The notes under the pieces are model-generated. The model had not been told where the DNA came from and searched no databases. It saw nothing but the letters and a program-made list of their open reading frames with translations. Shown here one piece after another: positions 44,622 to 53,627 of a DNA stretch of 64,000 nucleotides. The stretch is taken from the NCBI RefSeq assembly GCF_002159645.1, contig NZ_NFJB01000011.1, positions 37,454 to 101,453 on the forward strand. The letters run 5' to 3'. The position numbers and the translations under genes are program-made. The stretch comes from Parabacteroides sp. An277 (GTDB lineage: Bacteria > Bacteroidota > Bacteroidia > Bacteroidales > Tannerellaceae). Each line of letters begins with the position of its first letter. Position 1 is the stretch's first letter.

Positions 44622-44964
44622 TTTTTCTTCGCGCGCTACTAATAATATCTACTTTTCTTTGTGCAATTTTCACATCCAAAACCAGTTTTTCCCTGTGCAA
44701 ATAGAAGTTAAAAATAACGCTTTTAACTATCTCCCGAGTTGATATTCTTATATTTAACCACGAAGCACTTTTCTTGTATCGGACAAAGTGTCAAAATGTC
44801 TCTATTTCATAAATTATTGTATAATAATATAAATTCAATCATCGAACGAATCATTTCATTGTTTTTACGCCGCATTCCGTTAGATTCCATCGTTCCTCAA
44901 ATCGAAACAAATAATCATCTTTTCTTCGTTCTTTTTTCTTGTTTTGATCAAAGACCCAATGTCT
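44622..44964. other. AT-rich intergenic stretch without recognised features
   Basis: The sequence between the small ORF and the first dispersed repeat is A/T-rich. I see no convincing gene, RNA or promoter in it. A frame at 44739-45104 is rejected because its second half is the repeat. Confidence 0.5.
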
Positions 44965-45125
44965 CTCTTTGTTCTTTTGGTTTGACCCCAAAGAACCAAA
45001 AAGTCAAGGCTTACACTTCAGCGGCTACAAATTCGCGGCGCAGTGCGGAAATCTCGGAAACTCGCTTCGCTCAAACAGCCGAGATTTCTTTTCGCTCTGC
45101 TTGAAATTTGCTTTACGCCGCTTCC
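44965..45125 (+). repeat. Dispersed intergenic repeat, copy 1
   Basis: A block running GTTCTTTTGG...AAAGAACCAAAAAGTCAAGGCTT, then AAACTCGCTTCGCTCAAACAG and GCTTTACG. An inverted, diverged second copy lies at 45230-45395. Copy 1 holds a perfect 10-bp stem GAAATCTCGG / CCGAGATTTC (45048-45057, 45079-45088) around the conserved AAACTCGCTTC segment. The translated sequence (KNQKVKAYTSAATNSRR type) resembles spurious proteins I have seen annotated in many Bacteroidales genomes, so I take it as a dispersed non-coding element. Confidence 0.65.
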
Positions 45126-45229
45126 GTTAGGCCGGAGCTATTGGAAATAGATAATAGAAAATGATAAAAATGTATTGTTAATTATTCATTTTTAATTAGT
45201 AATTAGACTGGCCTCTGTCTGGTGAACGT

Positions 45230-45395
45230 AAAGCGAACGACCGGAACGAAGCGGAGTTGAGCATTGCTGTTTGAGTGAAGCGAGTTTGCGATGTGAATAG
45301 CGAAGTGCAGGGAGAGAGTAGCGAAGCAGACGAAGCCTTGATTTTTTGGTTCTTTTTCATCAAGGAAAAAGAACGAAGAACGAAGAACGAATTGA
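45230..45395 (-). repeat. Dispersed intergenic repeat, copy 2 (inverted relative to copy 1)
   Basis: Read on the minus strand it runs GTTCTTTTTCCTTGATG, AAAGAACCAAAAAATCAAGGCTT, then AAACTCGCTTCACTCAAACAGC and TTCGCTTTACG, matching copy 1 at 44965-45125 block by block with diverged filler between. It sits 190 bases upstream of the M23 peptidase promoter. The pair of opposed copies can form a large cruciform or foldback. Confidence 0.6.
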
Positions 45396-45560
45396 TTCCT
45401 TTGAACCAGAAAAAAAGAAAAAGACCGAAAAATAAGTATTCCTTTTACATAGAATCAAAGGACGGCGCAAACGATGAATACGACGGCGTAGATGACGGAA
45501 TTCATCACTTTGAATAAAAAGAGGCACGCGTGTGAATGGTCGGAACTGATTCGGAACAGA

Positions 45561-45592
45561 TTTGGTCAAGTGGGAAGAAATAGGTACCTTTG
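45561..45592 (+). promoter_or_regulatory. Promoter of the M23 peptidase gene
   Basis: TTTG (45561-45564), a 20-base spacer and TACCTTTG (45585-45592), a full match to the Bacteroidota consensus, 20 bases before the ATG at 45612. It excludes an upstream in-frame start at 45492. Confidence 0.8.
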
Positions 45593-45611
45593 CCCATCTA
45601 AAGATAAACAA

Positions 45612-47291
45612 ATGAAAATAAAACTTTTTTTCATCTATCTCTTGGCTTGCGCCACTACGCTTTGCGCGCAAGAAACGTGGAACAGCCCGCTGGATTTTCC
45701 GCTCTTCTTGGCGGGGAATTGCGGGGAATTGCGCCCGAACCACTTCCACGGCGGGATCGACATGAAGACGCAAGGCGTGGAGGGCAAAGCGGTACATGCG
45801 CCCAAGGCGGGATTCGTCTCACGCGTTTCCGTCAGCGCATGGGGCTATGGTAATGCGCTTTACCTAACACACGCGGATGGGACGACGACAGTCTACGGCC
45901 ATCTCCAGCGATTTGCCCCACGCATCGCCCGCATCGTCCGCGAAGCGCAACAAGCGCGCGAATCTTTCGCTCTTGATTTAACGTTTACTTCCGACAGTCT
46001 TTCATTCGAAGCGGGCGAACTCATCGCTTATAGTGGGAACACAGGCAGTTCGGGCGGTCCGCACGTCCACTTCGAAATACGTGATACAGAGACAGAAGAG
46101 CTCATTGACCCTTTACCTTATTATAAACACCTCATTCCAGATACGCGCGCACCGAAGCTACTCTCCCTTATGGCGATACCCGTTGAAGGAGAAGGTGTCG
46201 TCAATGGGAAAAGTACGAAGCAGACGTGGAACGTATCAAACGACGCGCAAGGCCGTCCCGCACTTCATGCACGCATCCAAGCTTGGGGACGAATCGGGTT
46301 GGCTATCCGGGCCAATGATTACATGGACGGCACGAGTAACATTTACGGCGTCAAAGAAATCCTCCTCGAAAACGAAAAGGGCGAAAAGTTATTTCATAGT
46401 TATATAGATCGGTTCAGCTTCGACGAAAACCGATATATCAACGCCTGGACAGACTACGAAACCTATACGCATCAACGGCAGTTTTATGCCAAATGTTTCA
46501 TCGAACCAGGAAACCGCCTCCACTTCCTGAAAGGAAAGAACCGAGGTTATTTGGATATCTATGAAGAACATCCTTATATGCTGACACTTACATTACGAGA
46601 TGCTTACGGAAATCAAACCCAAATGTACCTTTGCATCGAAGGTAAAAAACAAGACATCCCGCCTCTTTCGACCGAAGGTACCGAACTCTTCCATTGGAAT
46701 TCGCTTAACCTTTTTGGAGCACGAGGTATCCGATTACGTATTCCACGGGGTAATCTTTACCATGATATTCATTTCCGGTATGCCTTCCGCGAAGAGGAAG
46801 GACGCATCGCCCCTATACATATATTACATAACAAGCCGGTGCCGCTCCACCAACAAGGTTACCTTTCACTCCGGCTGCAACAAGATTCGCTCGAAAACAA
46901 GGCACAATATGGCATCGTGATATGGAAAGGTACACGTCGTTCGTGGATAGGAGGCCGTTACCGAAACGGATGGATAGACGGACGTATTCGCGAATTAGGT
47001 ACATATACGCTGGCTATCGATTCAGTAGCTCCACGCATCACACCGCTCCGCTCCTCCGAATGGATACAAAGAAAAAGGTTCAATTTCCGCCTTACAGACA
47101 ATCTAAGCGGTGTAAAAAGCTATAAAGGCACCATAGACGGACGTTTCGTTCTGTTCGAAATGGACAAACATTCTACCATTTCGTGTCGCATTGAGAAAGA
47201 AAACATCACACGCGGAAAACATGAATTAAAAATCATAGCTACAGATGCTTGCGGAAACATATCCACTTACAAGCATTCATTTATTTGGTAA
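45612..47291 (+). CDS. Secreted M23 (LytM-type) peptidase
   Basis: A 559-residue exported protein. Seen: the signal peptide MKIKLFFIYLLACATTLCAQ, the M23 zinc site HFHGGID (His46, Asp50) and HVHFE (His151, His153), with VYGHLQ and IAYSGNTGSSGGPHVHFE between them. The rest (about 190-559) is a large beta-rich region with no recognised catalytic motif, ending in DACGNISTYKHSFIW, probably an Ig-like domain. It may be a peptidoglycan endopeptidase or a regulator of one. All four Zn-site residues are present, so it is probably active. Confidence 0.92.
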   Translation: MKIKLFFIYLLACATTLCAQETWNSPLDFPLFLAGNCGELRPNHFHGGIDMKTQGVEGKAVHAPKAGFVSRVSVSAWGYGNALYLTHADGTTTVYGHLQRFAPRIARIVREAQQARESFALDLTFTSDSLSFEAGELIAYSGNTGSSGGPHVHFEIRDTETEELIDPLPYYKHLIPDTRAPKLLSLMAIPVEGEGVVNGKSTKQTWNVSNDAQGRPALHARIQAWGRIGLAIRANDYMDGTSNIYGVKEILLENEKGEKLFHSYIDRFSFDENRYINAWTDYETYTHQRQFYAKCFIEPGNRLHFLKGKNRGYLDIYEEHPYMLTLTLRDAYGNQTQMYLCIEGKKQDIPPLSTEGTELFHWNSLNLFGARGIRLRIPRGNLYHDIHFRYAFREEEGRIAPIHILHNKPVPLHQQGYLSLRLQQDSLENKAQYGIVIWKGTRRSWIGGRYRNGWIDGRIRELGTYTLAIDSVAPRITPLRSSEWIQRKRFNFRLTDNLSGVKSYKGTIDGRFVLFEMDKHSTISCRIEKENITRGKHELKIIATDACGNISTYKHSFIW

Positions 47292-47388
47292 TAATTAGTA
47301 ATAACCGAAAACTTTTTTCCGAAAACACGCCATTTTCCAAAAATAATTCGTACATTTACGCACAAATAAACAAAAACATTGTACAGAC

Positions 47389-49137
47389 ATGGAAAACAAT
47401 GAATTACTTGAACAAGTAAGAAGTAAGGCACAAGGCTGGCTTACTGAGAGTTATGAAGCCGAGACAAGAGCGGCCGTACAAGCATTATTAGACAAAGAAG
47501 ACCCGACCGAACTGATTGAGTCCTTCTACAAGGATTTGGAATTTGGTACAGGTGGATTGCGTGGCATCATGGGTGTAGGTTCAAACCGCATGAATATCTA
47601 CACCGTAGGCGCAGCAACGCAAGGTTTGTCTAACTATCTTAAGAAAGAATTCACCGACGTAACACAAATCAAGGTGGTTATCGGACACGATTGCCGTAAC
47701 AATAGCCGAAAATTCGCAGAAATATCTGCAGACATATTCTCAGCTAACGGCATTAAGGTATATATCTTTGAAAGCCTCCGTCCAACACCTGAAATGTCGT
47801 ACGCCATCCGTAAATTGGGTTGCCAAAGCGGTATCATCCTGACAGCATCTCATAATCCGAAAGAATATAACGGATACAAAGCTTATTGGAACGACGGCGC
47901 GCAGATGATTACGCCGCACGACAAGAACACTATTGCCGAAGTAAATAAAATACGGTCAGCGGCCGACATCAACTTCCAAGGCAATCCTGATCTCATCGAA
48001 ACTATCGGAGAAGATATCGACAAAGCATTCGTGAGTGACTTAAAGACGATATCACTCTCGCCTGAGTCCATCCAGCGCCACCACGACATGAAGATTGTTT
48101 ATACGCCGATTCATGGTACAGGCGTACGCTTAGTCCCGATGGCTTTGAAGGAATTCGGATTTACAGACATCATCCATGTGCCAGAACAGGATGTAGTAAG
48201 CGGAGACTTCCCGACGGTTGTTTCACCCAATCCGGAAGAACCTGCTGCCTTAGCAATGGCAGTTGCCAAGGCCAAAGAGACCGATGCTGAATTGGTATTG
48301 GCTTCTGACCCGGATGCCGACCGCATGGGAACAGCCGTAAAGAACAACGAAGGCGAATGGGTATTGCTCAATGGAAATCAAACCGCATTGATTTTTGTGT
48401 ACTACCTCATCACACGTTGGAAAGAATTAGGTAAAATCCAAGGCAAAGAATACATCGTAAAGACGATTGTCACCACGGAAACCATCCGCACGATTGCCGA
48501 ACGTAACGCCGTAGGATTCTACGATGTCTATACAGGTTTTAAATGGATTGCAGCCATTATGAAACAAAATGAAGGCAAATTGAACTTCATTGGCGGAGGT
48601 GAGGAAAGTTACGGTTTCTTATGTGAAGATTTCGTACGCGACAAGGATGCGGTTTCTGCTTGCGCTATGTTTGCTGAGATTGCCGCTTGGGCAAAAGATA
48701 ATGGCATGACGATTTACCAACTCTTGCAGAAGATATACGTAGAATATGGTTTCTCGAAAGAAAAAGGTATTTCGGTTGTCAAAAAGGGTAAGAGTGGTGC
48801 CGAAGAAATTGAAGCCATGATGAAACATTTCCGCGAGAACCCATTGGCAGAAATTGCAGGTTCGAAAGTAGTTCTTTTCAATGATTTCTCTACATTGAAG
48901 AGCAAAGATTATGTAACGAACGAGACTTTGACACTCGATATGCCGACTACTTCCAACGTACTTCAATACTTCACGGAAGATGGAACGAAGATTTCCATCC
49001 GCCCGTCGGGTACAGAACCAAAAATCAAGTTCTATGTGGAAGTACATTCCAAAGTAAATAGCGTAGAAGAACTCGGAGCTGCAGACAAAGCCGCGCTTGA
49101 GAAAATTGAAGCTATTAAGGCATCGTTAGGTATCTAA
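47389..49137 (+). CDS. Phosphoglucomutase / phosphomannomutase
   Basis: A 582-residue alpha-D-phosphohexomutase, interconverting hexose 1- and 6-phosphates. Seen: FGTGGLRGIMGVGSNRMN near residues 50-66, the active-site serine loop ILTASHNPKEYNGYKAYWNDG (about 145-165), the metal site VLASDPDADRMGTA, the sugar loop GGGEESYGF and the phosphate loop RPSGTEPKIKFY at the C-terminus. A terminator follows. A near-consensus TACATTTA lies about 40 bases upstream of the start. Confidence 0.95.
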   Translation: MENNELLEQVRSKAQGWLTESYEAETRAAVQALLDKEDPTELIESFYKDLEFGTGGLRGIMGVGSNRMNIYTVGAATQGLSNYLKKEFTDVTQIKVVIGHDCRNNSRKFAEISADIFSANGIKVYIFESLRPTPEMSYAIRKLGCQSGIILTASHNPKEYNGYKAYWNDGAQMITPHDKNTIAEVNKIRSAADINFQGNPDLIETIGEDIDKAFVSDLKTISLSPESIQRHHDMKIVYTPIHGTGVRLVPMALKEFGFTDIIHVPEQDVVSGDFPTVVSPNPEEPAALAMAVAKAKETDAELVLASDPDADRMGTAVKNNEGEWVLLNGNQTALIFVYYLITRWKELGKIQGKEYIVKTIVTTETIRTIAERNAVGFYDVYTGFKWIAAIMKQNEGKLNFIGGGEESYGFLCEDFVRDKDAVSACAMFAEIAAWAKDNGMTIYQLLQKIYVEYGFSKEKGISVVKKGKSGAEEIEAMMKHFRENPLAEIAGSKVVLFNDFSTLKSKDYVTNETLTLDMPTTSNVLQYFTEDGTKISIRPSGTEPKIKFYVEVHSKVNSVEELGAADKAALEKIEAIKASLGI

Positions 49138-49163
49138 GCTATTAATTATAAGCAAAATTCATG

Positions 49164-49206
49164 AAAACCGGCAAGGAAGATATCCTTTTCTTGCCGGTTC
49201 TTTTCT
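49164..49206 (+). terminator. Intrinsic terminator after the phosphohexomutase gene
   Basis: AACCGGCAAG (49166-49175) pairs perfectly with CTTGCCGGTT (49190-49199), followed by CTTTTCT. It lies 28 bases after the stop. Confidence 0.85.
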
Positions 49207-49256
49207 ACTGCAAGGTAAGCAAAGGATGCTTTTAACCTTGGAAAAAAGAAGAATCA

Positions 49257-49829
49257 ATGCCTCAAACCATACTACATATTAAAAACATGGTATGCCCGCG
49301 TTGCATCATGGCGGTGCGCGACGTTTTGCATCGGTATGAAATTCCCTTTTCATCGGTGTCGTTGGGCGAAGCCACCATTGAGAAAATATTAAATGAAAAC
49401 GAACGGGAAAATATCCATAAGGCTCTGGATGCAATAGGGTTCGAACTGATAGAAGATAAACGCGACTTAACGGTGGAGAATATTAAGCAGGCGATACTCC
49501 GTCTGGTCCGACAAAAAAATAACGACATACGTACCAACCTTTCGGATTATTTGGAAGCGCAATGCAGGCAGGATTATAGTGCGTTAAGCAAACTCTTCTC
49601 GGAGGTGTGTGGTACGACCATCGAGAAGTATTTCATTGCCCAAAAGATAGAACGCGTTAAAGAACTGTTGGCCGACAATGAACTCACACTCGGAGAAATA
49701 GCCGATTTCATGAATTATTCCAGCACAGCTTACCTTAGTGCCCAATTCAAGCAAGTGGTGGGCATGACACCAAGCCAATTCAAACAACGCGCCCAAGACA
49801 TGCGCAAACCCATCGACCAAATTCTATAA
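49257..49829 (+). CDS. AraC-type regulator with an N-terminal heavy-metal-associated domain
   Basis: A 190-residue protein. Seen: an HMA-like betaalphabeta domain in residues 1-70 with the metal-binding MVCPRC (Cys13, Cys16) near the start and IEKILNE, NIHKALDAIGFELIED; then an AraC helix-turn-helix domain with EVCGTTIEKYFIAQKIERVKELLADNELTLGEIADFMNYSSTAYLSAQFKQVVGMTPSQFKQR (about 110-180). It precedes a copper ATPase in the same direction, so it is probably its metal-sensing activator (inference). The arrangement replaces the CueR/CopY sensors of other phyla. Confidence 0.88.
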   Translation: MPQTILHIKNMVCPRCIMAVRDVLHRYEIPFSSVSLGEATIEKILNENERENIHKALDAIGFELIEDKRDLTVENIKQAILRLVRQKNNDIRTNLSDYLEAQCRQDYSALSKLFSEVCGTTIEKYFIAQKIERVKELLADNELTLGEIADFMNYSSTAYLSAQFKQVVGMTPSQFKQRAQDMRKPIDQIL

Positions 49830-49872
49830 ATTCTTTCCTTAATTCCATAACACGCCTTGTCCCGGAGCAGCG

Positions 49873-49880
49873 TATCTTTG
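49873..49880 (+). promoter_or_regulatory. -7 box TATCTTTG for copA
   Basis: TATCTTTG, 24 bases before the copA ATG at 49904. A TTG at 49857-49859 is close to the -33 side but the spacing is short. This gives copA its own promoter separate from the regulator gene. Confidence 0.6.
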
Positions 49881-49903
49881 CATCATCTAAAAAAGCAAAG
49901 AAG

Positions 49904-52348
49904 ATGAAAGAAAACATCACGAAACAGGTTTTTCCTGTTCTGAATATGAGTTGTGCCGCTTGTGCAACCCGTGTCGATAAAACGCTGAACAAACAAAACG
50001 GCGTCTGCCAGGCAAGCGTCAATTATGCTGCGGCGACAGCGACCGTCGAATACGACCCGACGCTTTGTTCGCCCGACTCGCTGAAAGCTGCTTTGCAAGC
50101 TGAAGGGTATGATTTGATTGTCGACCTCGGAAAAGACACGCCCCAGCAAGTGGAAGCGGCGCACAATGCCAAGCTTCGCCAACTGAAACGGCGTACAGCA
50201 GGCGCTATCCTATTGGCTATTCCGGTAATGATTGTGAGTATGTGCTTGATGGACAATCCCTATGCGAGATATGTCACATGGATTCTATCTACACCTGTCC
50301 TCTTTTGGTTCGGGCGCAGCTTCTTCGTTAACGCATGGAAACAGCTCAAGCATCGCTCGGCCAATATGGATACGCTGGTAGCGAACAGCACGGGTATCGC
50401 TTATCTGTTCAGCCTTTTCAACCTCTTCTTTCCCGATTTCTGGCTAAGCCGCGGTATCGAACCGCACGTTTATTTCGAGGCGGCAAGTACGATTATTGCC
50501 TTCATCTTGCTAGGAAGATTATTGGAAGAGAGAGCAAAAGGACAGACATCTAGCGCGATTCAGCGGCTCATGGGCTTGCAACCCAAACAAGTGACGCGCC
50601 TGACTCCGGAAGGAGAACAGGAAATCGTCGCCATGGAAGCGATACAGATAGGCGATACATTGTTGGTGCATCCGGGCGAACGCATTGCCGTAGACGGCAC
50701 CGTATCGGAAGGTAGTTCGTTTGTGGATGAGAGTATGTTAAGCGGCGAACCGATTCCAGTCCACAAGCAGGCAGGTGCGCAAGTCTTTGCCGGCACTATC
50801 AACCAGAAAGGAAGCTTCCGTTTCCAAGCCGAAAAGGTCGGGAGCGAAACCAAACTCGCCCACATCATCCGACTCGTACAAGAAGCGCAAGGAAGCAAAG
50901 CACCTGTACAGCAGTTGGTCAATAAGATTGCGGCCGTGTTCGTGCCTGTCATTATGGGGATTGCGTTGATTGCTTTCCTCGGTTGGCTACTCTTCGACCC
51001 GACAGAAGGCTTTACACATGGTTTGCTGGCGGCTGTCACTGTATTGATTATCGCCTGCCCTTGCGCGCTCGGATTAGCCACGCCGACAGCCATCATGGTA
51101 GGTATCGGGAAAGGAGCTGAGCAAGGAATCTTGATAAAAGACGCCGAGAGTTTGGAGATAGCCTGTAAAGTAGATGCAATCGTATTAGACAAAACGGGTA
51201 CGATAACCGAAGGGAAGCCGGTCGTGACGGATGTCTGCTGGGAACAGGAACCGCAAGCGGCTATTGTCTCCGCATTGGAGCAGCGTTCCGAGCATCCGTT
51301 GGCGGAAGCAATCGTCGCCCGTTTCCCGACTTCCCTGCTCGAAGTAGAATCATTCGAAAGCTGCACAGGACAAGGAATCCGGGGCCGTATCGAGGGAAAA
51401 GAATACTGGATAGGTAAACGAGCTTGGCTTGCCTCTTTGTCCATCTCCATCAGCGAAAAACTAGAAAAGGAGGCTGCGCGTTTGGAAGCGGAGGCGAAGA
51501 CAGTTGTTTGGCTCGCTGATGTCAAGCAGGCGCTGGGACTTATCGCTATTGCCGATTGCATTAAAGATACATCGCGCACGGCCATCGAGGAATTAACCCA
51601 AATGGGCATCACAACCTACATGCTCACAGGAGACAATGAACCGACTGCACGCGCCATCGCCCAAAAGGCCGGCATCAAAGCCTTTCGCGCGAATCTCCTC
51701 CCAGATGAAAAGGCCGCGTTCATCCGAGAATTACAAGCGAAAGGAAAGCGCGTGGCCATGGTCGGCGACGGCATTAACGACAGCGCCGCCCTCGCACAGG
51801 CCGACCTCAGCATCGCCATGGGATCCGGAAGCGACATTGCCATGGACGTGGCCAAGATGACAATCATTTCCTCCAACTTAACCAAGATTCCGTTGGCCAT
51901 CCGGCTTTCCGAACTGACGGTTCGCACCATCCGGCAGAACCTCTTTTGGGCCTTTATCTACAACATGATAGGCGTACCCATCGCGGCAGGCGTACTCTAT
52001 CCGGTAAATGGGTTCCTCTTAAACCCGATGATTGCGGGCGCAGCGATGGCCATGAGCAGCGTAAGTGTCGTCACGAATAGCCTCCGGCTGAGAAAGAAAC
52101 AGATAACGCAATTTCATAAATCCAACATAAATAATAAACAGATGAAAAAGACGTACAAAGTAGAAGGCATGATGTGTAACCATTGCCGCATGCGAGTAGA
52201 GAAAGCCTTGAATGGCATAGAAGGTGTGCAAGCAGTCGTTTCGCTTAATCCGCCCATAGCCACGATTGAATTTACGGGCGAAGAAAAGCCGCTTGCCGAA
52301 CTCCAAGCCGTATTGTCGGAAGATGGATACATCCTCTCGGAGAATTGA
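49904..52348 (+). CDS. copA: Copper-exporting P1B-ATPase fused to a CopZ-like chaperone domain
   Basis: An 814-residue protein. Seen: an N-terminal HMA domain with MSCAAC (Cys17, Cys20), membrane segments, the transmembrane metal site CPCALG (Cys385, Cys387), the phosphorylation motif DKTGT (Asp429), SEHPLAEAI, and GDGINDSAAL (621-629); the ATPase ends near residue 733 (NSLRLRKK). Then a 13-residue Asn/Lys-rich linker leads to MKKTYKVEGMMCNHC (from Met747, HMA cysteines 758 and 761), a complete 68-residue CopZ-like domain. The DNA of the linker looks like a former intergenic spacer and the ATG at 52142 may still be used on its own. Cu(I) export from the cytoplasm. Confidence 0.94.
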   Translation: MKENITKQVFPVLNMSCAACATRVDKTLNKQNGVCQASVNYAAATATVEYDPTLCSPDSLKAALQAEGYDLIVDLGKDTPQQVEAAHNAKLRQLKRRTAGAILLAIPVMIVSMCLMDNPYARYVTWILSTPVLFWFGRSFFVNAWKQLKHRSANMDTLVANSTGIAYLFSLFNLFFPDFWLSRGIEPHVYFEAASTIIAFILLGRLLEERAKGQTSSAIQRLMGLQPKQVTRLTPEGEQEIVAMEAIQIGDTLLVHPGERIAVDGTVSEGSSFVDESMLSGEPIPVHKQAGAQVFAGTINQKGSFRFQAEKVGSETKLAHIIRLVQEAQGSKAPVQQLVNKIAAVFVPVIMGIALIAFLGWLLFDPTEGFTHGLLAAVTVLIIACPCALGLATPTAIMVGIGKGAEQGILIKDAESLEIACKVDAIVLDKTGTITEGKPVVTDVCWEQEPQAAIVSALEQRSEHPLAEAIVARFPTSLLEVESFESCTGQGIRGRIEGKEYWIGKRAWLASLSISISEKLEKEAARLEAEAKTVVWLADVKQALGLIAIADCIKDTSRTAIEELTQMGITTYMLTGDNEPTARAIAQKAGIKAFRANLLPDEKAAFIRELQAKGKRVAMVGDGINDSAALAQADLSIAMGSGSDIAMDVAKMTIISSNLTKIPLAIRLSELTVRTIRQNLFWAFIYNMIGVPIAAGVLYPVNGFLLNPMIAGAAMAMSSVSVVTNSLRLRKKQITQFHKSNINNKQMKKTYKVEGMMCNHCRMRVEKALNGIEGVQAVVSLNPPIATIEFTGEEKPLAELQAVLSEDGYILSEN

Positions 52349-52361
52349 CCGTGTAAATCGG

Positions 52362-52427
52362 AATTGAAAAGCGGAAAATGGGAGGCTGAAAAACAATTTT
52401 TCAACTTTCCATTTTTCATTTTCAATT
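52362..52427 (+). terminator. Long imperfect hairpin after copA, probable terminator
   Basis: AATTGAAAA (52362-52370) pairs with TTTTCAATT (52419-52427), and the inner parts continue to pair (GGAAAATGG with CCATTTTTC, TGAAAAA with TTTTTCA). The whole is an almost 30-bp imperfect stem 14 bases after the copA stop, just before the next promoter. It could also be a miniature inverted-repeat element. Confidence 0.6.
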
Positions 52428-52434
52428 TAATTCT

Positions 52435-52442
52435 TACCTTTG
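52435..52442 (+). promoter_or_regulatory. -7 box TACCTTTG for the lipoprotein gene
   Basis: TACCTTTG, 20 bases before the ATG at 52462. Confidence 0.65.
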
Positions 52443-52461
52443 GCACTTCGATAACATAAAA

Positions 52462-53256
52462 ATGAATGACATGAATACAAAGAAACTATGCAAAGTGCTT
52501 TTGATGGCAGCCTGTGCATGCTGCCTCACAGGGTGTGGAGACGATAACGATGCGATTTCTTTAGTCAATACACAAGGAAACGAGCTTATTACGAATAATG
52601 GTACCTATTTCAAGCTTTCGCCTTTTAGCAGTGGCGACACCTTTTATATTTCTGGAGGCGACGGAGCTTATTCCATCTCGAACTCGAACGAGGCGGTGGT
52701 CCGCTTCTCGTACGACGGACAAACCATCACGTTCTACCCCGTCGGACCAGGTTCCAGCCAAGTCACAATTCAAGACCATTCGGGTAATTTATATACACTG
52801 ACAGTCGAAGTGGCTTATCCCGAAGAGCGTTTTATGGTGAATAGCCAAACCGTCTCTATCATCGGAGGTGGTTTGACGCAAAATGAGACCACGACGCTCC
52901 AAATCCGTGCCGCTGAAGAACTGCCCGTCCAGCTTGGGGGAGAATATCATTTTGTCTACATGGCTGCAGACAGCACAAACGGCGAATTAAACATGTACAA
53001 ATCGCCCAACGACTTCCCGACAACAGGCGTTTTCCAAAAACAAGAGAAATATAAGGAGGACGGCACACGCTATGAGCAACTCAATGTCACGCTTGCTTCA
53101 GGCGAAACGGTAATTTACGCGTTCAGCAAGTATATTTCCAATACGGATACCCTCTATACGCTCCAACAAGACGTAACCGACAAGTACAAAACGGAATATC
53201 CGGCTTTGGAGGAAGCCTCTATCTCGCAAGAATTACAGGCAATCGACGTAAAATAA
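52462..53256 (+). CDS. Hypothetical lipoprotein with beta-sandwich-like domains
   Basis: A 264-residue lipoprotein not assigned to a family. Seen: a lipoprotein signal with CCLTGCGDD (Cys near residue 25, with acidic residues after it, which suggests surface or outer-membrane sorting), then a beta-rich region like an Ig/BIG domain (SNSNEAVVRFSYDGQTITFYPVGPGSSQVTIQDHSGNLYTLTVEV, about 65-115) and a second beta-rich part to the end. An ATG at 52471 could also be the start. It has its own promoter and is convergent with dnaB. Confidence 0.8.
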   Translation: MNDMNTKKLCKVLLMAACACCLTGCGDDNDAISLVNTQGNELITNNGTYFKLSPFSSGDTFYISGGDGAYSISNSNEAVVRFSYDGQTITFYPVGPGSSQVTIQDHSGNLYTLTVEVAYPEERFMVNSQTVSIIGGGLTQNETTTLQIRAAEELPVQLGGEYHFVYMAADSTNGELNMYKSPNDFPTTGVFQKQEKYKEDGTRYEQLNVTLASGETVIYAFSKYISNTDTLYTLQQDVTDKYKTEYPALEEASISQELQAIDVK

Positions 53257-53340
53257 CCCGTTTGATTCCGGAGCATATTCCTTCTCTCTCTTCATTTTTT
53301 GCATTTCGAAATCGCATGGCAAAAAAGAAACTTTTTTCTT
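53257..53340. other. Short spacer before array D with a lone inverted half-unit
   Basis: It contains CGAAATCGCATGGCAAAA, which is the reverse complement type of the array D core (TTTTGCC...GCGATTTCG). This suggests an early inverted half-unit, so the array once had units in both directions, or that the unit arose from a foldback. Confidence 0.4.
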
Positions 53341-53627
53341 TTGCCGTGCGATTTCGCGATGCAAAAGAATTCAATGATATTTTTGCCGCGCGATTTCGCG
53401 GCGCAAAAGAATCCGGCGATATTTTTGCCGCGCGATTCCGCGGCGCAAAAGAATCCGGCGATATTTTTGCCACGCAATTTCGCGACGCAAAAGAATCCAG
53501 CGATATTTTTGCCGTGCGATTTCGCGACGCAAAAGAATCAAGCGATATTTTTGCCGCGCGATTTCGCGACGCAAAAGAATCTGATGATATTTTTGCCGCG
53601 CGATTTCGCGGCGCAAAAAAAACAGAC
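53341..53627. repeat. Tandem array D, 7 x 42 bp hairpin repeats between lipoprotein and dnaB
   Basis: Units carry TTGCC at 53341, 53383, 53425, 53467, 53509, 53551 and 53593, an exact 42-bp period. Each holds an inverted repeat TTTTGC...GCAAAA around a GCG-attt-CGC core, with variable positions between arms. The last unit ends about nine bases before the dnaB stop codon (53628); the start is 84 bases after the lipoprotein stop. Since 42 is divisible by three, long 14-residue-repeat frames run through it on both strands, but they overlap dnaB and have no promoter. Confidence 0.95.

Noticed and set aside
44739..45104. 121-residue plus-strand frame
   Set aside because: Its second half is the dispersed intergenic repeat and contains a perfect hairpin; the first half is AT-rich and without coding features.
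45275..45517. 80-residue plus-strand frame before the M23 gene
   Set aside because: It is the reverse side of the second dispersed repeat and is low-complexity lysine-rich.
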